In this document: positions 42,235 to 50,959 of the stretch, piece by piece | Numbering within the stretch: position 1 is the first letter of the stretch | Layout: each line of letters opens with the position of its first letter | Source of the DNA: Candidatus Gracilibacteria bacterium | GTDB taxonomy: Bacteria > Patescibacteriota > Gracilibacteria > UBA1369 > UBA12473 | Direction of reading: 5' to 3' | NCBI GenBank assembly: GCA_041658685.1 | Contig: JBAZZS010000003.1 | Coordinates: forward strand, 1 to 64,000 | DNA: 64,000 nucleotides | The notes under the pieces: generated by a model | What the model was told of the DNA's origin: nothing | What the model saw: the letters and a program-made list of their open reading frames with translations, nothing else | Database searches by the model: none | Translations under genes and position numbers: made by a program

Positions 42235-44679
42235 CTAGCTTTTATCAGCAGAATCTGGGCTTGATGGATATGGATTTTCTCCAAGTTCAATTATTTTTTT
42301 GCGGCGGCGCATTGTTGCAAGACCTAACGTCAATCCCAATCCTCCTAATCCCCATAAATCATTTGGTGATTCTTTTGGGGTTGAAGAACAGCCGCATACT
42401 TTAGGTTCTTCTGTGGGTTTGGTTAATTCTTCCGCACAAGCGTTTGGATTTTCTTGGCAGACATTTAAAATTTCTTTAGCCGTTGTTCCTTCTTGAGGTC
42501 TTCCATCTTCTGTAATTATCGTTGCACCTTTTTCTACTTTAAAGAAATCTCCAAAATTATTGGAATTAATTGGAGTGTCCGGGCTTCCTAAAGATATATT
42601 TTTATAAATCCCAAATTTTGATGTATCTACCATCTCGAGCGTAAAAATGCCTTTTTCGATAGAAGTCTTTGCATCAGAAAAGAAAATTGCGGCTGCTTCT
42701 GCCCCTCCAAGATCAAAAATTTCTCCTATTGGTTTGGCGGTTTCTAAATTGTCAGCGTCTAGTTGGTCTGATAATCCCATACCTAAACTTCCATCTCCTG
42801 TTGGTATTAATGTTACACTCCCATCATCGAGGGTATATGTATAGGGTCCTTCTTTAACTCCGTAGATGAATACATCACACTCCGGTTCATCGAAACAAAT
42901 GATGTCACAATTTAGTGGGGCTGTTTCTCCGTCTAATACTTCCGGGGTGCAGCTTTCTCCCCCAGTATCTGTATCCGCATCAGAATCTGAGTCGGTGTCG
43001 GCATCAGAGTCGGCGTCCGTATCTGTATCCGAATCAGCATCTGTGTCAGTATCCGTGTCTGCGTCTGCATCCGTGTCGGCATCCGAGTCGCCAGTGTCAC
43101 CGGTATCATCTCCTGTGTCTGTCGGGCAAGCCCCTATATCTTCTGAATCTGTTAGAGTATCGCAGTTGTTATCGATTCCATCTGTACAGATTTCTTCTGC
43201 ATCTGGATTAACTCCTGCATTTAAATCGTTGCAATCGTAAGTATCACTTTCAACAGTGCCTCCCGCTTTAACTGTTGATATTAAATACATTGCTTCACCT
43301 CTATAGATTGCTGAATCATAGCCATCTCCATCCGCGTCCCAATCCGATGTGCCACTACAATCTTGATCTATGCCATCGTACCAAGTTTCTGTGGCGCCGG
43401 GGTGGATGGAGGCATTGGCGTCATCGCAATCGCTTCCGCCATAAGTAGTTGAGTCGTAAGTATCGCCGTCCTGGTCGTAATCGGATCCGCTACTGCAATC
43501 TTGATCTACGCCGTCATAATAAGTTTCTGTGGCGCCGGGATTGATCGAGGCGTTGGTGTCGTCGCAATCTGTGCCGCCATCGGCAAGGGAGTCGTAGCCG
43601 TCGCTGTCTGCGTCAGTGAGTGGAGGCGGGATAACAAATAAACTTTGAGGATTAATAGAAAGGCTATTTCTGGCAGTAGTTTCCATCGCTCCAGTTTCTA
43701 AATTTATTACTCCTAAGTTTCTATTGGTTTCTAAAGTTGTATAAATAGTGGTGGCTGCCGATTCAGAATCTACAGCTATTGAGCTGTAGCTCCCGAGATC
43801 ATCTCCTAATGAGATTGTTCTTTCAAGAGTTAATGTCCCTCCGTCGGTAACATTAAATATTAATAAACTGTCATCCCAAGCGCCCGTCACATTAAGCCCC
43901 CCTGTTATAAGTTTTATTTCCCCGGTGCTCAAAGAAGTGACGCATTTAAGAACGTCTGGAACTATTGATAATGTTTCTGCCCCAATCTCAGCCGCAACAG
44001 TCGGATCCATGTCAATAATTCTCAGTTGCCCATTTCCTCCATCTGCTATGAAGGCATACCCCCCGCTAGGGCAAATAGTTAAATCTGTAGCATAATCAAT
44101 TTCTCCGGCATCTCCGATAGGAGAATCATCAGTATCGAATATTTGCCATTCATGATCGGAAACGGCAATTTTTGTTCCATGTGTTTCTTCATCTATGGCA
44201 TAAGCTAAGGAATCGGAAAGATCTGTTGGGTTCGTGGTACAAGAGGAAGGATCTGAACCTAAACATGTATAAGCTTCGCCGCTTGGTTCATCCATGAAAT
44301 AAAGATGCCCAGTGGTTGTGCCGACGTTGAGTTTATAGACATCACTTCCAACTGGATAAAAGGTTCCATTTATGGTTAATGGATCCCCCGGATTTCTAAT
44401 AACAAAAGGGCCTGCCGTTACATCCTCGGGATTATTTTTAATTGTTATGAGTTCTTCTGTTTCAGGATTATATTGACCATCCATTAAATATTCTTTGGTT
44501 GAGTCCATTAGTGTCGCTGCACGGGTGCTTGTTAAATCTGTAACAGATCTGAGCTCGACAATTTCTTGGTGATCGGAAGTGTCTACTAACAATGTTTCTG
44601 CTGCCGCTGGTGAGATCTCCGCCCCAAATGTGGCGGCTGCCAACGATGTGAGAATGAAATTTTTGGGTGAATTGTTCAT
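42235..44679 (-). CDS. Secreted surface protein with MopE-type Ca-binding repeats and a MYXO-CTERM-like tail
   Basis: 814 residues. Signal peptide with cleavage after ISPAAA (about residue 27). Residues ~30-350 form a beta-rich domain that may be a propeller (repeated GGYAFIADGGNGQLRIID-like strands). About 355-500 hold MopE/thrombospondin-3-like units (DADSDGYDS...DCDDTNASINPGATETYYDGVDQDCSG). Then an Asp/Thr/Ser/Ala linker (~530-572), another domain, and a C-terminal tail: Cys motif CGCSSTP, hydrophobic WGLGGLGLTLGLATM, then RRRKK. That tripartite tail resembles the MYXO-CTERM sorting signal. The protein is probably calcium-bound and surface-anchored. It lies among pilin-like genes and has its own promoter. 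Confidence 0.85.
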   Translation of the reverse strand: MNNSPKNFILTSLAAATFGAEISPAAAETLLVDTSDHQEIVELRSVTDLTSTRAATLMDSTKEYLMDGQYNPETEELITIKNNPEDVTAGPFVIRNPGDPLTINGTFYPVGSDVYKLNVGTTTGHLYFMDEPSGEAYTCLGSDPSSCTTNPTDLSDSLAYAIDEETHGTKIAVSDHEWQIFDTDDSPIGDAGEIDYATDLTICPSGGYAFIADGGNGQLRIIDMDPTVAAEIGAETLSIVPDVLKCVTSLSTGEIKLITGGLNVTGAWDDSLLIFNVTDGGTLTLERTISLGDDLGSYSSIAVDSESAATTIYTTLETNRNLGVINLETGAMETTARNSLSINPQSLFVIPPPLTDADSDGYDSLADGGTDCDDTNASINPGATETYYDGVDQDCSSGSDYDQDGDTYDSTTYGGSDCDDANASIHPGATETWYDGIDQDCSGTSDWDADGDGYDSAIYRGEAMYLISTVKAGGTVESDTYDCNDLNAGVNPDAEEICTDGIDNNCDTLTDSEDIGACPTDTGDDTGDTGDSDADTDADADTDTDTDADSDTDTDADSDADTDSDSDADTDTGGESCTPEVLDGETAPLNCDIICFDEPECDVFIYGVKEGPYTYTLDDGSVTLIPTGDGSLGMGLSDQLDADNLETAKPIGEIFDLGGAEAAAIFFSDAKTSIEKGIFTLEMVDTSKFGIYKNISLGSPDTPINSNNFGDFFKVEKGATIITEDGRPQEGTTAKEILNVCQENPNACAEELTKPTEEPKVCGCSSTPKESPNDLWGLGGLGLTLGLATMRRRKKIIELGENPYPSSPDSADKS
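42965..43090 (-). repeat. Asp/Thr/Ser/Ala dipeptide-repeat coding region
   Basis: Hexanucleotide-like degenerate repeat encoding alternating Asp with Ala, Thr or Ser (DADTDADADTDTDTDAD...). A low-complexity linker; the length should be variable. Confidence 0.85.
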
Positions 44680-44686
44680 ATTTTAT

Positions 44687-44704
44687 GGGTTAAATTGTTA
44701 ACCC
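44687..44704. promoter_or_regulatory. Inverted repeat in the leader of the MopE-repeat gene
   Basis: Perfect GGGTTAA-ATTG-TTAACCC between the predicted transcription start (about 44711) and the ATG at 44679. It could be an operator or an RNA hairpin covering the start region. Confidence 0.5.
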
Positions 44705-44717
44705 TTTATGGGAGTTG

Positions 44718-44747
44718 ATAATAACACTCTACCTTAATTTTTGTCAA
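44718..44747 (-). promoter_or_regulatory. Promoter of the MopE-repeat gene
   Basis: TTGACA (44742-44747), 18-base spacer, TATTAT (44718-44723), directly after the stop codon of the upstream PilX-like gene. Confidence 0.7.
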
Positions 44748-45869
44748 CTAGTTCTGGATCACGAAATTAATGATGGAATTATTTTCTATTGATTGCGTGG
44801 CTTGCATGTGTCTTACATAAGTTTCAAGCTTTCCCATGGCTTTCCCATCAGAAATATAGACAATTTTGTTGTCTGCAATCGGGGTGTTGGTTATGAGTTG
44901 ATATTCGAGGTAGGGGATGGATGTGATTCCATCTTCTGCGATGAGGGATTGAGGGAGGGTTATTTTGAAATAGGGTTGTTGGATAGTGCGTGTGGTTAAA
45001 AATTGGATAATCAAAACATTTTTGGTCCCTTGATCGTCTTCCCCTGCTTTGATTGTTTCTCCGAATCGATCTTGTATATCCATTACAATAAAATCGGTAG
45101 CATGGTTGATGGTTTCATCATAAATAAAAGTTTCCTCTTCTTTTCTTGTTCTTGGCGTTAAGTAACACGAATAATCATCTCCCCCATCATTGCACGTGCC
45201 ATTGAATTCCCAATACATGATGACTTTATCTTCACCCTCATCAAGTTGGTAGCGAATTCCCGTATCCGGATCCATTGGTGTCCTCACCCTCAACTTGAAT
45301 GTTTCACTCCCGGTAATGTACGAATTGACGAGATCTCCATCCGGAGAATCCGGGTCTGTATAAAATAATGGAATCGTCACCGTTTCCCCATACCCAATCC
45401 TATTCCAGTTGCAGTCATCGTCGGCCGCGTCGGCGCCAATAGCCCAGCTTGCCGAGCTGTCTTCAAAGTCGCAACTCGTGCCCACGTCGCCGGTGCCCGG
45501 GATTGGGATGTAGCAATCTTGAGTCCCGTCACAGGTGCTCCCGGCGCTTTGCCAATCCAATGGTTTGGCTTGGCTGAAAATTTCATACGTTCCGGTCACG
45601 TCCTCCGTGCCGTCTCGGTTGGTGTCCCATGAGATTGCTGTGTTTGAGAAATTTTCATAGCCGATGCCGTGATCCGCCACGTCGGCAATAGCTTTTTCCA
45701 TGCTGGCACGGCTCGCGTAATACGCTTGAATCGAGCGAAAGAGATCCATATTGCGAGTGTTGGCGCGTAAAAATGAAGCACTCATGGTTCCTGCCACTAC
45801 CATAATGATCGTCATCGTGATGATGGCGAAAATGAGAGAGAGGCCGGAGGGGTTTTTAAAATTTTTCAT
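44748..45869 (-). CDS. PilX-like type IV pilus assembly protein
   Basis: 373 residues. N-terminus NPSGLSLIFAIITMTIIMVVAGTMSASFL is the PilX-type leader and hydrophobic helix (processing after Gly, no Glu5), followed by FRSIQAYYASRASMEKAI as in PilX. The remainder is a large extracytoplasmic domain with Cys residues and Asp-rich loops. It is 1 base from the PilV-like gene, which precedes it in the operon. Probably a minor pilin. Confidence 0.85.
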   Translation of the reverse strand: MKNFKNPSGLSLIFAIITMTIIMVVAGTMSASFLRANTRNMDLFRSIQAYYASRASMEKAIADVADHGIGYENFSNTAISWDTNRDGTEDVTGTYEIFSQAKPLDWQSAGSTCDGTQDCYIPIPGTGDVGTSCDFEDSSASWAIGADAADDDCNWNRIGYGETVTIPLFYTDPDSPDGDLVNSYITGSETFKLRVRTPMDPDTGIRYQLDEGEDKVIMYWEFNGTCNDGGDDYSCYLTPRTRKEEETFIYDETINHATDFIVMDIQDRFGETIKAGEDDQGTKNVLIIQFLTTRTIQQPYFKITLPQSLIAEDGITSIPYLEYQLITNTPIADNKIVYISDGKAMGKLETYVRHMQATQSIENNSIINFVIQN

Positions 45870-45870
45870 C

Positions 45871-46521
45871 TTAATAATTAGTTAATTCATCCATAAACGT
45901 GACGGTTTTCATGCGGTTTTTGAATTGCCATGAAACCGTTGAAGTAACGATCATGGTGTTGTCGATTTTTTCAATCCTTATAATTCTTTCATAAGGAGTT
46001 TCCGTGAGTGTTTCGCCCAAGGTATGCCACGGGTCATTTACATACAAAATATCGTCACCAAAAGGGTATTCGTAGATCATTGCATCCGTTCCGTCCGGGA
46101 TTAGAATTTCCAATTTCCACGAAAAAAGATCCGTGGCCGGGTTTCCTCCTTCATCGGTTTCATTGAGTTGCGGGTAAATCACGTAATTTATTCCGGCTGC
46201 ACTTCCTATTTTTACAGCTCCATCGGCTTCCTTGCATTTAGTGGGATCCGTGGTTTCAAGTGTCACATCCCAACAATCGGTTCGATTCCCCGGGAAGCGC
46301 AGCCAATTGGTGTCGCGAATATTTCGCACCGCTTCCACTCCTTCTCGCGCAAGGTTGTAGGCTTCAATGCGTTGCTCCCCTTCGGCATTGGCGGAAATGG
46401 AGACGTAGATCAAGGTCGAGGCTCCGGTTGCGCCAACGGCTAAAACAACCAAAGCAATAATGACTTCGGCCAGGGTTTCTGCGGTTTGAGAACGAAGAAG
46501 GGAAAGGAGGGAGCGTTTCAT
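45871..46521 (-). CDS. PilV-like type IV prepilin
   Basis: 216 residues from ATG 46521; a longer frame upstream (46572) lacks support. The N-terminus RSQTAETLAEVIIALVVLAVGATGA has the leader peptide, Glu5-position residue and long hydrophobic helix of PilV-like minor pilins; AYNLAREGVEAVRNIRDTNWL is typical of this class in candidate phyla. A perfect TATAAT lies 6 bases upstream of the ATG, so it has its own, probably leaderless, transcript behind map. Confidence 0.87.
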   Translation of the reverse strand: MKRSLLSLLRSQTAETLAEVIIALVVLAVGATGASTLIYVSISANAEGEQRIEAYNLAREGVEAVRNIRDTNWLRFPGNRTDCWDVTLETTDPTKCKEADGAVKIGSAAGINYVIYPQLNETDEGGNPATDLFSWKLEILIPDGTDAMIYEYPFGDDILYVNDPWHTLGETLTETPYERIIRIEKIDNTMIVTSTVSWQFKNRMKTVTFMDELTNY

Positions 46522-46527
46522 GATTTT

Positions 46528-46533
46528 ATTATA
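46528..46533 (-). promoter_or_regulatory. -10 box of the PilV-like gene, probably leaderless
   Basis: TATAAT on the minus strand, 6 bases before the ATG. This marks the start of the pilin block inside the translation superlocus. Confidence 0.5.
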
Positions 46534-46588
46534 GACGAAAAATGAATGAAAAACAGAGAAATGAGGGTTCACTCGCTCTTCGAGCTCG

Positions 46589-47347
46589 TTACGTGTCTGG
46601 TGTCAAAATTTCGTGGCCATTGGCGGTGACCAAAACCGTGTGCTCCCATTGGCAGCTTAAAGATCCGTCTCGCGTTACAATGGTCCAGTGGTCGTTGAGG
46701 GTTTTGATAAAGCGTTCGCCGGTGCAGGTGATGGGTTCGATGGCAATCGTCATGCCGGGTTTAAGAGCCGGCCCGTTGCCGCGTTTTCCATAATTGTAAA
46801 TCGTGGGTTCTTCGTGAAGAGTTCGGCCCACGCCGTGTCCGGTGAGTTCGCGAATGATGGAAAATCCGGCTTGCTCGACGGTGCGTTGGATCATGAATGA
46901 AAGATCGCCGGTGCGTACTCCGGGTTTGATGAGTTTGATGGCGGAGTAGAGCGCTTTTCGTGTGATTGTGCTGAGTTTTTCCGCAAGAGGGTTTGCGGTT
47001 TTCCCTCCGATGACCACACTGATGGCGGCATCGGTGTTGAGGCCGTCCAGGATCAATCCGCAGTCGATTGTTACCAAATCTCCTTGCTTGAACGGAATTT
47101 CATCGGGGATGGAGTGGACCACGCGATCGTTTACGGAAATGCAACAAATCGCAGGATATCCGTTGTAGCCTTTGAATCCCGGGGTTACGTTTTCTTTTTC
47201 AAAGAGTTGTTTTGCGAAATGTTCAATGTCCACGGGGGTGATTCCGACGGTGACTTTTTCTCCCAGTTTTTTTAAAAATTCTCCTAAAAGATGTCCTCCT
47301 TTACGCATGGATTCGATTTCGGCCGGAGTTTTGATGGGAATGGACAC
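46589..47347 (-). CDS. map: Methionine aminopeptidase, type I
   Basis: 252 residues. Removes the N-terminal Met from nascent proteins. Metal ligands: Asp in VTIDCGLILDG and NTDAAISVV, His in TGHGVGRTLHEEP, Glu in MTIAIEPI and WEHTVLVT. The start is GTG at 47347. Normal secY-adk-map order; infA, which usually follows, is 8 kb further on behind the pilin block. Confidence 0.97.
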   Translation of the reverse strand: MSIPIKTPAEIESMRKGGHLLGEFLKKLGEKVTVGITPVDIEHFAKQLFEKENVTPGFKGYNGYPAICCISVNDRVVHSIPDEIPFKQGDLVTIDCGLILDGLNTDAAISVVIGGKTANPLAEKLSTITRKALYSAIKLIKPGVRTGDLSFMIQRTVEQAGFSIIRELTGHGVGRTLHEEPTIYNYGKRGNGPALKPGMTIAIEPITCTGERFIKTLNDHWTIVTRDGSLSCQWEHTVLVTANGHEILTPDT

Positions 47348-47359
47348 GGAGAAAGGGGG

Positions 47360-48025
47360 TTATTTTTTTAACAGCGGATCCAGTTTTTCACATGTGTCTT
47401 CGTTCACTTGATCAATGGTTTGTTCTCCATTGATGCGAATGATTTTGCTCTCGGCTTCGTAGGCTTGAATCACGGGAAGGGTTTCGTCGTTGTAGGCGTT
47501 CAATCTGTTTTTAATACTGTCCATGTTGGCGTCATCGGTGCGAATCACGAGTTCACCTTCGCAAATTGTTCCATCGGCGAGAGTGGCTGAGCACATGGGC
47601 TTGTCGTAGGCCGCGGGGTACACGGTTTTGCATTGTTTACATAAACGGCGAGTGGAAAGGCGGTTCAATGCCGTGTCTTCGGAAATTTCAATCAAGACTC
47701 CGAGAAAATGACGGTTGAGGCGTTTCATCAAGTCGTTGAAGGATTTGGCTTGAGCTTCGTTCCGAGGGATGCCGTCGAAAAGAACGCTTTTTCCGGCCGG
47801 TAGATTTTTCATGAAATTTTCAATGATTTCCATAACCACTTCGTTGGACACCAGATGTCCGGCTTCGATGATGCTTTTTATTTTTTGGCCAAGAGGGGAT
47901 GGCTCTTGCGCGAGACGACGGAGTTCATCGCCGGTGACGAAATTGACGAGCTCATAACGTTCCACAAGAAATTTACCTTGCGTGCCTTTGCCCGAGCCTT
48001 GCATACCAAAAAGAAGCAAATCCAT
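47360..48025 (-). CDS. adk: Adenylate kinase with zinc-binding lid
   Basis: 221 residues. Balances ATP, ADP and AMP. P-loop FGMQGSGKGTQ, AMP-binding DGIPRNEAQA. The lid has four Cys (CKQC near residue 128, then MCSA and TICEGEL) that should hold a structural zinc, as in Gram-positive enzymes. Between secY and map, as is common. Confidence 0.97.
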   Translation of the reverse strand: MDLLLFGMQGSGKGTQGKFLVERYELVNFVTGDELRRLAQEPSPLGQKIKSIIEAGHLVSNEVVMEIIENFMKNLPAGKSVLFDGIPRNEAQAKSFNDLMKRLNRHFLGVLIEISEDTALNRLSTRRLCKQCKTVYPAAYDKPMCSATLADGTICEGELVIRTDDANMDSIKNRLNAYNDETLPVIQAYEAESKIIRINGEQTIDQVNEDTCEKLDPLLKK

Positions 48026-48068
48026 AAAATAAAGAATGATAAATTTTAAATTGCCTCTACCTTAGCAA

Positions 48069-48093
48069 AAGAGCCGAGCGAAGGGAAGTGCGG
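48069..48093. repeat. GC-rich inverted repeat between secY and adk
   Basis: GAGCCGAGCGAAGGGAAGTGCGGCTT, stem GCCG/CGGC, in the 110-base secY-adk spacer. Possibly a distant member of the mini-palindrome family. Confidence 0.4.
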
Positions 48094-48135
48094 CTTGAAC
48101 GGTGAAAGAAAAATGCGGGGGAAAGCTCACTTCTG

Positions 48136-49437
48136 CTAATAAAATCTCTCGTAATGGTGCGAGACCATTTGTGCGTTGGTTTGGCGAATGATGTCGAGGA
48201 CCACGCCGGTGACGATGATAAGGCTGGCTCCACCAATGATGGTGGGGATGCCTCCTGCGCTCGTTTGTTTAAATAAGAGTTGAATTAAGATGGGGGAAAC
48301 CGCGATGCCGGCGATGAAGAGTCCGCCCCAGAGATTCAAGTGATTGGAAACTTTTCGGAGATAATCCGCGGTTTGTTTTCCCGGACGAAGCCCGGGGATA
48401 AAGCCTCCGCGTTTTTGAATATTTTCCGCCACATTATCGGGGTTGAAAGTCACACTCACGTAGAAATAGGTGAAGGCGATGATCAAAAGGAAATACAAGG
48501 TGAGATAAAGAGGGCTGCTGGATTGGAAATGATCTATAAAAAATTGCCCCATGACTTGAACCCATGTGGACTTAGCATTCACGAAGAATTGTCCCACCAT
48601 GGAAGGGAAGGTCACAATGGAAACCGCAAAGATGATCGGGATCATACCGGCTTGGTTGACTCGGATGGGGAGATTGGCCTGTTCTCCTTTGGTGTTGCCG
48701 CGATTGTGTCCCGCATACGTGATGGGGATGCGACGATGGCCTTCGGTGACCAGAATGACGATCACGGTGAAAAGCAGAGTGATTAAAATAGTGGCCACTA
48801 AGGGGATTAAGCGTTGCGCATCTTGCTGAGCCAGTGCCAAAGAGGAAGCAATAACAGAAGGAATTCCGGCAATGATTCCGACAAAAATGATGATGGATGT
48901 TCCATTTCCGATGCCGTGTTCACTGATGAGTTCTCCGAGCCACATAAGAACCAAGGTTCCCGCAGAGATGGTAATCATGATGGGGATAATAACCGAGGGA
49001 TCGTTTAAATTATCGATGATTGGAACTTGTGACGTGGCGTTTAAAATTCGAATCATTCCGTAGGATTGCAAAAAAGCGAGAGGAAAGGTGAGCCAGCGGG
49101 TGTATTTGTTGATGATGCGGCGACCTTCTTCTCCTTCTTTTGAAATCGCTTCCAGTTTGGGGGAAATGACGGTGAGCAATTGTAAAATAACCGAGGCGTT
49201 GATGTAGGGAGAAAGCCCCATGAGTACAATGGAGAAATTTTCAGAACTACCTCCTGTGAGCATACTGAATGCGCCCAACAGTTTATTTCGGTCAAAGACC
49301 ATTTTTAAGGCTTCGATGTTGACGTCCGGAATTGAAATATGAGTCAAAAGGCGGACCACGATCACAATAAAAAGAGTGAAAAGAATTTTATTGCGTAAAT
49401 CCTTCGACTGCCAGATTTGGGAGAGATATTTGAACAT
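48136..49437 (-). CDS. secY: Protein translocase subunit SecY
   Basis: 433 residues, ten membrane helices, the channel of the Sec translocon. Marks: the N-terminal RNKILFTLFIVIVVRLLTHISIP, plug region GGSSENFSIVLMGLSPYINASVI, SIVTFPSMVGQF, and the cytoplasmic loop GGFIPGLRPGKQTADYL that contacts the ribosome. Last of the spc-type genes after rplO. Confidence 0.97.
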   Translation of the reverse strand: MFKYLSQIWQSKDLRNKILFTLFIVIVVRLLTHISIPDVNIEALKMVFDRNKLLGAFSMLTGGSSENFSIVLMGLSPYINASVILQLLTVISPKLEAISKEGEEGRRIINKYTRWLTFPLAFLQSYGMIRILNATSQVPIIDNLNDPSVIIPIMITISAGTLVLMWLGELISEHGIGNGTSIIIFVGIIAGIPSVIASSLALAQQDAQRLIPLVATILITLLFTVIVILVTEGHRRIPITYAGHNRGNTKGEQANLPIRVNQAGMIPIIFAVSIVTFPSMVGQFFVNAKSTWVQVMGQFFIDHFQSSSPLYLTLYFLLIIAFTYFYVSVTFNPDNVAENIQKRGGFIPGLRPGKQTADYLRKVSNHLNLWGGLFIAGIAVSPILIQLLFKQTSAGGIPTIIGGASLIIVTGVVLDIIRQTNAQMVSHHYERFY

Positions 49438-49464
49438 AAGGAGTGAGGAAGAAAAAATGTGACG

Positions 49465-49926
49465 TTACGCTTTAGGGCTTATGACGAGTTTGCCTTTGGC
49501 TTTTTCGATTTTTTCAATGGCGGATTTGGAGGCTTTTTCAGCGTGAATGGTGAGGGAGATAGAGAGTTCGCCATTGCCTAAAATTTTGACCGGAGTCTCG
49601 AGGTCTTTGATTAGATTTTTATGAAAAAGGCTTTCTTTGTTGACCACTTCACCGTCCTTGAAATTGGTGTTTAGGTCGCCCACATTCACTTCTTTGTGTT
49701 CGATGCGGCGCGGATTTCGGAATCCGCCCAATTTCGGCATGCGTAAATAGAGAGGGGTTTGACCTCCTTCAAATCCCGGGGCTTTGCAGCCGCCGGAACG
49801 AGCTTTTTGTCCTTTGCAACCGTGGGTGGAAAAATTTCCTTTGCCGGATCCTCCGCCTCGGCCCCATCGTTTTGTGGTTTTTCGGCTTCCGTATTTAGGT
49901 TTGATCGTATTGATTTTGAGCGTCAT
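49465..49926 (-). CDS. rplO: Ribosomal protein uL15
   Basis: 153 residues. Gly-rich N-terminus WGRGGGSGKGNFSTHGCKGQKARSGG and FEGGQTPLYLRMPKLGGFRN fit the family. It follows rpsE directly; the rpmD gene (uL30) that normally lies between is absent. Confidence 0.97.
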   Translation of the reverse strand: MTLKINTIKPKYGSRKTTKRWGRGGGSGKGNFSTHGCKGQKARSGGCKAPGFEGGQTPLYLRMPKLGGFRNPRRIEHKEVNVGDLNTNFKDGEVVNKESLFHKNLIKDLETPVKILGNGELSISLTIHAEKASKSAIEKIEKAKGKLVISPKA

Positions 49927-49937
49927 GATAAAGTGAG

Positions 49938-50549
49938 TTATTTAGAATTAGGCTTTTTGGGGGGAAGAGGAGACCCTCGCTTCGCTCCGGTCTGTTCGGC
50001 TTCAATTTTAACGCGTTCCACCGGCTTTACCGGAGCTTCGACTTTGGGTTCGGGTTTCTTTTCTTCGCGTTTTCGAAGTTGGATTAAGGCGTCAATGGTG
50101 GCTTTGCTGTTGTTTAAACGATTTGAAGATCCGAGAGATTTGCTGAGAATATTTTTAATCCCGGAAAGTTCGATGATGATGCGTGTGGCTCCTCCGGCAA
50201 TGATTCCGGTTCCGGCGCCGGCGGGGATCAATAAGATTTTTGAAGCTTTGAATTTAGCGGAAACTCGGTGGGGGATGGTGTCATTGAAAATCGGGATATT
50301 GATCATGTGTTTTTTGGCTTCGGTAACCGCTTTTTTAATAGCTCCAACCACTTCGGCGGATTTGGCGATGCCTACGCCCACGCGTCCTTTTCGATTCCCG
50401 ATGGCCACGGTGGCACGAAAACGCATACGGCGACCCCCTTTGACCACGCGAGTTACGCGATCCAATTGGATGACTTCTTCTTCGAACTCTTTAGGCTCTT
50501 GATTGCGAGGTCGGTTGCGATTATTGGAAGGATTATTGGGTTTTGGCAT
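49938..50549 (-). CDS. rpsE: Ribosomal protein uS5
   Basis: 203 residues, with uS4 shapes the mRNA entry site. Core LDRVTRVVKGGRRMRFRATVAIGNRKGRVGVGIAKS and PAGAGTGIIAGG. The C-terminal ~35 residues are Pro/Lys-rich, and EQTGAKRGSP is encoded by a mini-palindrome (49971-49993), a likely insertion in a tolerant tail. 11 bases separate it from rplO. Confidence 0.97.
   Translation of the reverse strand: MPKPNNPSNNRNRPRNQEPKEFEEEVIQLDRVTRVVKGGRRMRFRATVAIGNRKGRVGVGIAKSAEVVGAIKKAVTEAKKHMINIPIFNDTIPHRVSAKFKASKILLIPAGAGTGIIAGGATRIIIELSGIKNILSKSLGSSNRLNNSKATIDALIQLRKREEKKPEPKVEAPVKPVERVKIEAEQTGAKRGSPLPPKKPNSK
49971..49993. repeat. TTCGCT-core mini-palindrome in the 3' end of rpsE
   Basis: Stem AGACC/GGTCT around CTCGCTTCGCTCC, in frame near the C-terminus of uS5. 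Confidence 0.7.
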
Positions 50550-50570
50550 TGTTTTGAAAAATTATGAAAA

Positions 50571-50912
50571 TTAGAATTTAAGACCGCTTTCGCGTGCGGT
50601 ATCGGCTATGATTTTAACGCGGCCATGGTATTTATAACCGTTTCGATCAAACACGCAGGACGTGATGTTTTTTTCAAGTGCAAGTTTGGCGATTTCAGCC
50701 CCGATTTTTTTGGCGTGTTCGGTTTTGGTTCCTCCTTTAACCTTGAGATCCGAGGTGGAAGCCATTACTTTCCCGGTGGTATCGTCAATCAGTTGAGTGT
50801 ATATCGCTTTCAAACTGCGATAGACCACCAAGCGAGGTCGTTCCGCGGTTCCCGATATTTTGGAACGGATGCGCGCGTGGCGTTTTTTTCGGAGTGTTAT
50901 TTTTTTAAGCAT
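50571..50912 (-). CDS. rplR: Ribosomal protein uL18
   Basis: 113 residues, binds 5S rRNA. Marks: [36 protein letters not shown] and [26 protein letters not shown]. Normal length. Confidence 0.97.
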   Translation of the reverse strand: MLKKITLRKKRHARIRSKISGTAERPRLVVYRSLKAIYTQLIDDTTGKVMASTSDLKVKGGTKTEHAKKIGAEIAKLALEKNITSCVFDRNGYKYHGRVKIIADTARESGLKF

Positions 50913-50959
50913 TGTGTAATGAGTAATAAGTATGGGTATGGATTGCTAGGCGTGATCTT

